64,000 nt of DNA, from contig JAKSZT010054565.1 in the NCBI GenBank assembly GCA_026826555.1, positions 7,216,091-7,280,090 of the forward strand. The letters run 5' to 3'. The DNA comes from Tolypeutes matacus (taxonomy: Eukaryota; Chordata; Mammalia; Cingulata; Chlamyphoridae). Positions 58,608-64,000 of the stretch are shown here, in pieces. Every line of letters begins with the position of its first letter. Position 1 is the first letter of the stretch. Below the pieces are notes generated by a model that was not told the origin of the DNA, did no database searches, and worked only from the letters and a program-made list of their open reading frames with translations. Both the position numbers and the translations under genes were made by a program.

Positions 58608-59285
58608 CTGTCTTTTGAAGTATTTTAATCAGGAAAGGATGTTTTACTATGTTGAATGCCTCTCATGAGTCAATATTGATGACAGTGTGATTTTTTCCTC
58701 CTTCAATCTGTTAATGTGATCTATTACATATATGATTATCTTATGTTGAACCATACTTGCATACCTGAGATAAAACCCACTTGATCATGGTGTACAATTT
58801 GTTTGATGTGTACTTGGATTCGATTAGCAGATATTTTGTTGAGGATTTTTGCATCTAAGTTCATTAGAAAGATTGATCTGTAGTTGTCTTTTCTTGCAGT
58901 GTCTTTGCATGACTTTGCTATTAGGATAATGTTGACATCATAGGATGAGTTAGGTAATGTCCCTTCCATTTTTTTTTTGGAAGTTTGGGCAGGATTGGAT
59001 TAGTTCTTTTAAAAAATTCTTCCATTTCATCTAAATTGTCCAGCTTGTTGTCATACAATATTTCAAAGTATTTTCTTATGATGCTTTTTATTTCTGTGGG
59101 GTCATTGTTGATATCCCCTCTTCCATTTCTGATTTTATTTGCATATTCTCTTTTTTTCCTTTGTTAGTCTAGTTAACTGTCAATATTTTAATCTTCACAA
59201 AGAACCAGCTTTTGGTTTTGTTAATTTTTTCTAACAGTTTTTAATCTCAATTTCATTTAATTCTACTCTAGTCTTTGTTATTTCC

Positions 59286-59949
59286 TTCATATTGAAGCAT
59301 TGCCAGTAACTATGGATTATAGTTTACATTATAGTTTACACTCTGTCCCATACAATTTTGTAAGTTTTGACAAAATATATAATAGCCTGTATCTGTCACT
59401 GTAACATCATGCAGAATAATTCCAATGTCCTCAAAATACCCCCATATTATACCTATTTTTCCCTCTGCCTCCCTTCAGAACCTCTGGTGGTAACTGCCTC
59501 CACGTCAATGATAAAAGTTCTTCCATTGCTAAAATAACAATAAGTCCATAGTACAATAATAGTAAGTCTGCTTTAGTTCATTGTTCATTCTCCATTCTTG
59601 AGAATTTTGAGATGGTGATGTCTATTCTGCCTCTAATTGAAAGGGGGCTTAGATACCAGGGGGCAGATGGATGGAACTATCTTGCTTGCAGTTGCAGACT
59701 CTCTTTGTTCCTGAAGATGGGTGCTGTCCATTATCATCAACTTGTTGGTTGTCCTGGGTGAGTCCATTGAACTGGAGAGTGGGTGTTGCAACTCTGCTGA
59801 GATTCAGGACACAACTGGCACATGAACGGATCAAAGATTTAAGTCTCTTGGACATACAGCTACCAAGTACAGTACTAACTATAGGTTCAAATAGAAGGGA
59901 CAGAAGAACCTTGGGTAAGGAAACCACAAATGAGTCCACCTGTGTCACA
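59286..59949 (-). mobile_element. internal L1 3'UTR block in L1-F ORF2
   Basis: Long-type 3'UTR without its 3' terminus or tail (starts attgaagcattgccagtaac, ends gtgtcacacttg). Host ORF2 is on both sides, but about 0.6 kb of host is missing, so this may be a recombination or gene-conversion patch rather than a simple insertion. It contains a 99-codon minus-strand frame (59649-59948) related to the one at 35297. Confidence 0.65.
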
Positions 59950-60699
59950 CTTGATTTCCAGCTTCATTCCATTGTAGTCAGAGAATGGGCTTTGTATAAC
60001 TTCAATCTTAAATTCATTGACACTTGTAGTGTGACTTAGCAGGAGGTCTATCCTGGAGAATTATCCCTGAGCACTCAAGAAGAATATATATCCTGCTGAT
60101 TTTGGTTGTAATGATCTATTTAAATCCATTGAGTCTAGTTCCTCTAACATATTATTCAAGGTCTCTGTTTCTTTATTGAGCCTCTGTTGAAATGTTCTCT
60201 CAAATGGTAATAATGGTATATTGAAGTTCCCCACTATGATTGTGGCAGCATCTGTTTTTATCCTTAGTTTTGCCAGTATTTACCTCAACTATTTTGGGGC
60301 TCCGTGGCTAGGTGCATACATATTATGACTGTTCTTTCTTCTTGGTAGAATACCCCTTTTATTAATATATAGTGTCCTTTTTCTTTTACAACAGTTTTGC
60401 ATCTAAAGTACAATCTATTTTGTCTGATATAAGTATAGCTACTTCTGCTCTTTTTTGGTTACTGTTTGCAGGTAAAATTGTTTTCCAACCATTCACTTTC
60501 AACCTCCTTGTGTCCATGGGTCTAAGGTGAGTTTCTTGTAGACAGCATATAAATGGGTCATATTTCCTAATCCATTCTGCCAATCTGTGTTTTTTGATTG
60601 GAGAGTTTAAGCCATTAATATTCAATGTTATTATTACAAAGGCAATATTTAATTTAGCCTTTTATCTTTAGGCTTATATTTGTCATATTTTATTTTTTA

Positions 60700-61550
60700 T
60701 CTCCTTTTAATCTTTTTTGTTACTCTTACCAGCAATTTTCCTTTCTACACTCTCTTACAATCCTCTCAATCTTGTTTTTTCCTTCAAACCTGCAGAACTC
60801 CCTTGAGTCTTTCTTGATGGTCAAGACTCTTGTTGAAAAATACTCTCAATTTCTTTTTATCTGTGAATATTTTGAATTCCCCCTCATTTTTGAATGTCAG
60901 TTTTGCTGGATAAAGAATTCTTGGCTGACAGATTTTTTCTTTCAGCCCATTAACTCTGTCATACCACTGCCTTCTCACCCCCGTGGTTTCACATGAGAAA
61001 TCAGCACTTAATCATATCAAGCTTTCCTTACACATGAAGGATCTCTTTTCTTTTGCTGCTTTCAGGATTCTGTCTTTGTCTTTAGCCTTTGACAATGTGA
61101 TAAGTATGTCTCTCAGAGAAAGTTTGTTAGAATTTATTGTTATTGGACTATGTTAAGCTTCCTGGATATATATATCCATGTCCCTCGTGATAATTGGGAA
61201 ACTTTTGGCCATTATTTATTCAAATATTCCCTTCTATTCTCCTTCTTGGATGCCTATAGTGTATATGTGTATGCTTGTGGATTTTGTGTTGTTATTCAAT
61301 TCCATGAGTTGCTGTTGAATAATTTCCTTTTCTTGTCTATCTCTTTAGTTATCTGAGTGATTTTGGTTGTCCTATCTTTGATGTTGCTAATATTTCCACT
61401 GCCTATTCAAATCTGCTATGTGCTTCTAGTGTATTTTTAATTGCTTGCATTGAAAGTTTCATAACCAGAAGCTCTTTTTTTTTCCTTTTAGTACATTTAA
61501 ATTTTCTTCTGTATGTTCCCCCAGCATCTCTCTTTTACTTATTATTATTT
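60700..61550 (-). pseudogene. L1-F ORF1, partial
   Basis: The C-terminal domain is readable at 60784-60978 (RRQWYDRVNGLKEKICQPRILYP, FTDKKKLR). The core and coiled coil are in broken frames up to about 61550, where the copy is cut. Confidence 0.7.
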
Positions 61551-62818
61551 GCATGAATTATATTTTTCCATCCTTTCACTTTCAACCTATTTGTGTCTTT
61601 GGATCTAAGGTGAGTCTTTTGTAAACCACAGTTGGATCATTCTTTTTTATCCATTCTGCCAATCAGAGTCTTTTGATTGGGAAGATTATTCCATTAACAT
61701 TCAGTGTGACTAATGTAAAGCCAATAGTTACTTCAGCTATTATGTCCTTTTTAAAAATATTTCATATATTTTAGTCTTTATTTTCCTTTATTGCAGCCTC
61801 CTTTTCCATTTAGTTTGATCCCTGTGATGTATCTGACTTTTCCCTTTCTGATTTCCATTTCTGTACCTTTTAAAATATTTTTTAGTGGTTACCCTGAGGT
61901 TTGTGTTGCACAATCTACATTTTAACCTACTAATTTGAAAAGATGCCATGTTAACTTCAATTGCATATATGTTCTCTGCTCCTATATCTCTGTTTTCCCT
62001 CTATGTTGTTTTTGTCCCACATTACCTTTTCCTATTTTTTTGTATCCATTATCAGAAATATGATTATTATCTAATTGTATTCTAATTCTTATAGGAATTA
62101 AAGAGTATAGTTTAATTATAATGAAGATATAGTACTATTGTTTGTGCATTTACCCATTTAATTTCTTTTGTTGAAGATCTTCACATTTTCACACTGCTCC
62201 AAGCCACTCTCCCCTGTCTTTTTCTTATAACCTATAGGGCTCTCTTTAGCAATTCTTGTAGATCTGGTATTTTGGTGATGAACTCTCTCGATTTCTGTTT
62301 ATCTGTGAATGTTTTAAACTCTCCTTAATTTTTGAAGGGCAGTTTTGCCAGATAAAAAATTTTCAACTGGCAGTATTTCTCTTTAAGTTTGTTAAATATA
62401 TCTCACTATTGCCTTCTTGTGTCTATGTTTTTTGATGAAAAAATTGACAAGTTTATTGAGGATCCCCTGTATGTGATGAATCACTTTTTCCTTGCCTCTT
62501 TCAGAACTCTTTCTCTACCCTTTGCATTTGACATTAAAATTAGTATGTGTCTCAGATTAGGTCTGTTGAGATTTATTCTTTTGGAGTATGTTTTGCTTCT
62601 AGGACATGTGTGTGTGTGTGTGTGTGTGTGTGTTTCATACATTTGGGAAATCTTTGGCCTTTATCTCCTCAGATAGTATTTGTGCCCCTTTTGTCATCTC
62701 TTCTCCTTCTGGCATTTCCATTATGTATATGCTGGTAAACTTCAGGCTGTCTCTCAAGATCCTTAGACATGGCTCAATTTTTTTTCTCCAACTAGTCTGC
62801 TGACTTTATGATTTTTCA
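61551..62818 (-). mobile_element. L1-G: antisense ORF2 start and ORF1, older copy
   Basis: 61560-61700 is the reverse complement of the ORF2 endonuclease start. 61700-62260 is a longer spacer. 62280-62810 is ORF1 C-terminal and core sequence (gaatgttttaaactctcc; gtatgtgtctcag). No frame survives. A (TG)n run expanded inside ORF1. Confidence 0.65.
62607..62633. repeat. (TG)n microsatellite in L1-G ORF1
   Basis: About 13 TG units. Cys-Val-rich short ORFs across it are artefacts. Confidence 0.95.
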
Positions 62819-62966
62819 AATATAATAAACTTTATTTTTAAAAAGTTTTACTTTTTTCTTATATATATATATATATTTTAAAAGATGTTTTAGATTACAG
62901 AAAAGTTATATCAAAAGTATGAGGGATTTCCCTGAATGCTCCTCCCTCTCCCACATCATCCCTTAT
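62819..62966 (-). mobile_element. short L1 3'-end insertion
   Basis: T-rich tail with an (AT)n run (62859-62876), then the L1 terminal motif (aaaagatgttttagattacagaaaag) and about 90 bp of 3'UTR, ending at catcccttat. Confidence 0.65.
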
Positions 62967-63750
62967 TTTAAAAAATGTAGCAGTACAATTTATTACAATT
63001 TATCTGTAAAACCCATTTATTAGAAAATGAGCATTTAAAAAATGACTCACTTTTGGTAAGGACTAACCTACCTACAGTAATAATCTAAAAAATAAAACCA
63101 TCATTGTGACATTTATCAGTACTCCACACATCTAACAAATACCGAAGGAGGCAATTACCATTGTAATAATTTCTTTAAAGCCAAAAACTTAAGCACAAAT
63201 CAGAATTAAGAAAAACTTCAGAAAGTTCATATTTGCATACATCTTTTTTCTGAACTTTCAAAGATTTCACACATAACAAAACCACAAATTTGAATCAAAA
63301 TGGATATTGCAAAACTTTAAGCCTTGTGACAAACTTACTCTACAGAAGCAAGAAAAACAGTGAATAGTAACAGCAGTATATTTCTAGGAGAAAAAGTAAT
63401 CACTTATTTTATTTGTAATCACTTATTTTATTTATAATCACTTGTTTTATTTGTTGAAGTTGTCTTCTGTTTCTCAGCAATAGCTGCACAATCAGCAACA
63501 ATCTCATCACTTTCAAAGTCATAGTCAGCAATTGACTTTGGTGAGAAATCTGTTACTTCTGCTGATGATTCACTCTTTTTAATACTCTTTGTCACTTTCT
63601 GCTGCTCCTGGAGTGTTCTTACCCAAGAACAGTCTTCTTTCCATATTTAAGGATGCATTGGATAGGTGTGAAATGCTACCTGAAAACTTCAAATTGCTTC
63701 ATCCAGTTTGTCCTTCAGCTCTATGTTGTCATGGTGTTCTATTGTCTGTC
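62967..63750 (-). pseudogene. probable processed pseudogene, parent unknown
   Basis: Not L1-like. On the minus strand, 63741-63427 reads as a Lys/Glu/Ser-rich protein tail with two stops and a likely frameshift. The longest clean piece begins WKEDCSWVRTLQEQQKVTK and contains SPKSIADYDFESDEIVA, ending at TAA. A 3'UTR-like AT-rich stretch follows with several AATAAA signals, the last near 62978. No intron-like interruption is visible. There is no clear A-tail, so retrocopy status is inferred. The parent was not recognised. Confidence 0.5.
63397..63455. repeat. 19-bp tandem repeat, three copies
   Basis: Three copies of taatcacttattttattt with one variable base between them, just after the pseudogene stop codon (minus-strand sense). 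On the minus strand each unit carries AATAAA. Confidence 0.85.
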
Positions 63751-64000
63751 TTATCCTTACCCATCCTAATAATCTTCATTTCTAAACTCTTATCCAAATC
63801 TTTAACCCTTGTTTTTTCCTTTCAGGCTGCAGCACCCCATTTAGTATCTCTTGCAAATATGGTCTTTTGGTAACATATTCTATCACATTTTGTCTGTGAA
63901 GACTTTGAATTCACCCTGATTTTTGAAAGACAGCTTTGCCAGATATAGAATTCTTGGCTAGCAGATTTTCTCTTTCAGTACCTTAAATACATCATACCCT
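63751..64000 (-). pseudogene. L1-I ORF1 C-terminal fragment, antisense
   Basis: It matches 50215-50460: ORF1/ORF2 spacer, then ORF1 C-terminal domain in reverse (gactttgaattcaccctg, ccagatatagaattcttggc). It runs off the window edge. Confidence 0.75.

Larger units (their letters stand above)
55641..60650 (-). pseudogene. L1-F ORF2, broken
   Basis: The C-terminus is at 55670-56040 (LRKLNIDLSCDPAIPLLGI, MFITALFTIAKG). The thumb/RT part is at 56745-57023, and a FADD-type region lies near 57360-57420 in broken frame. RT fingers are at 58736-58969 ([28 protein letters not shown]). The endonuclease start is at 60386-60625 (NINGLNSPIKKHRLAEW, QETHLRPMDTRRLKVNGW). It is disrupted by two L1 insertions, a G-rich 15-bp insertion near 57333 and a small deletion near 58980. 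Confidence 0.8.
53383..61550 (-). mobile_element. L1-F: antisense L1 with three nested L1 3' ends
   Basis: 3' terminus at left (ttaaagaagttttagattatag), a long-type 3'UTR (53383-55640, interrupted), ORF2 (55641-60650, interrupted twice) and part of ORF1 (about 60700-61550). Removing the inserts leaves about 6 kb. It is cut in ORF1 at about 61550, where another L1 begins. Confidence 0.8.

Noticed and set aside
62606..62803. Cys-Val repeat peptides across the TG run
   Set aside because: A microsatellite read in three frames inside a dead L1 ORF1.

Overview
This is mammalian nuclear DNA that appears to contain no host protein-coding exon. Almost every base can be assigned to a transposable element, to a degenerate telomere-like satellite, or to debris between them. 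A xenarthran source (sloth, anteater or armadillo) is the best guess. The SINEs are tRNA-Ala-derived and resemble the DAS family, and the L1 copies share an unusually long 3'UTR. The high-copy DAS-III type of armadillo is not seen, which leans towards sloth or anteater. This species call is inference.

Layout. 1-1880: antisense L1 ORF1 plus 5'UTR ('L1-0'); 1881-3076 is poorly assigned. 3077-20084: about 6.3 kb of one-orientation, TTAGGG-like degenerate repeat. It is split by a SINE, a 9.4 kb L1 with matching 15-bp target-site duplications ('L1-A', 5996-15385), a SINE pair, and two solo MaLR-like LTRs. 20085-25675: a broken ERV-L provirus with 5' LTR, primer site, gag, protease, RT, RNase H and integrase remnants; no env or sense 3' LTR was recognised. 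25676-26424: an antisense LTR-like block. 26425-29888: sense L1 pieces, including 'L1-B' (5'UTR, ORF1, start of ORF2). 29889-37852: a pile of L1 3' ends in both orientations. 37853-43695: a nearly complete antisense L1 ('L1-C'). 43696-48735: antisense ORF2 of 'L1-D', holding five separate insertions. 48736-53378: antisense 'L1-E' with a tandemly repeated 5'UTR. 53383-61550: antisense 'L1-F' with three nested L1 3' ends. 61551-64000: further antisense L1 fragments around an unidentified retrocopy.

No element here looks intact. All ORF1 and ORF2 copies carry frameshifts or stops, and the ERV-L is heavily broken. The genes do not form a pathway. The window is a record of L1 machinery copying itself, SINEs, a 5S rRNA piece and cellular transcripts, with nesting that gives a relative order of events.

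The most unusual points are: (1) a tRNA-Ala-like module at the same place in two independent L1 5'UTRs; (2) an L1 5'UTR built of about eleven ~109-bp monomers; (3) a 5S rRNA/L1 chimera at an L1 inversion junction; (4) the large degenerate telomere-like block; (5) an L1 carrying two successive 3'UTRs; (6) a hAT-like DNA transposon with a perfect 8-bp TSD inside an L1. Most boundaries were set by eye against other copies in the window and may be off by tens of bases.
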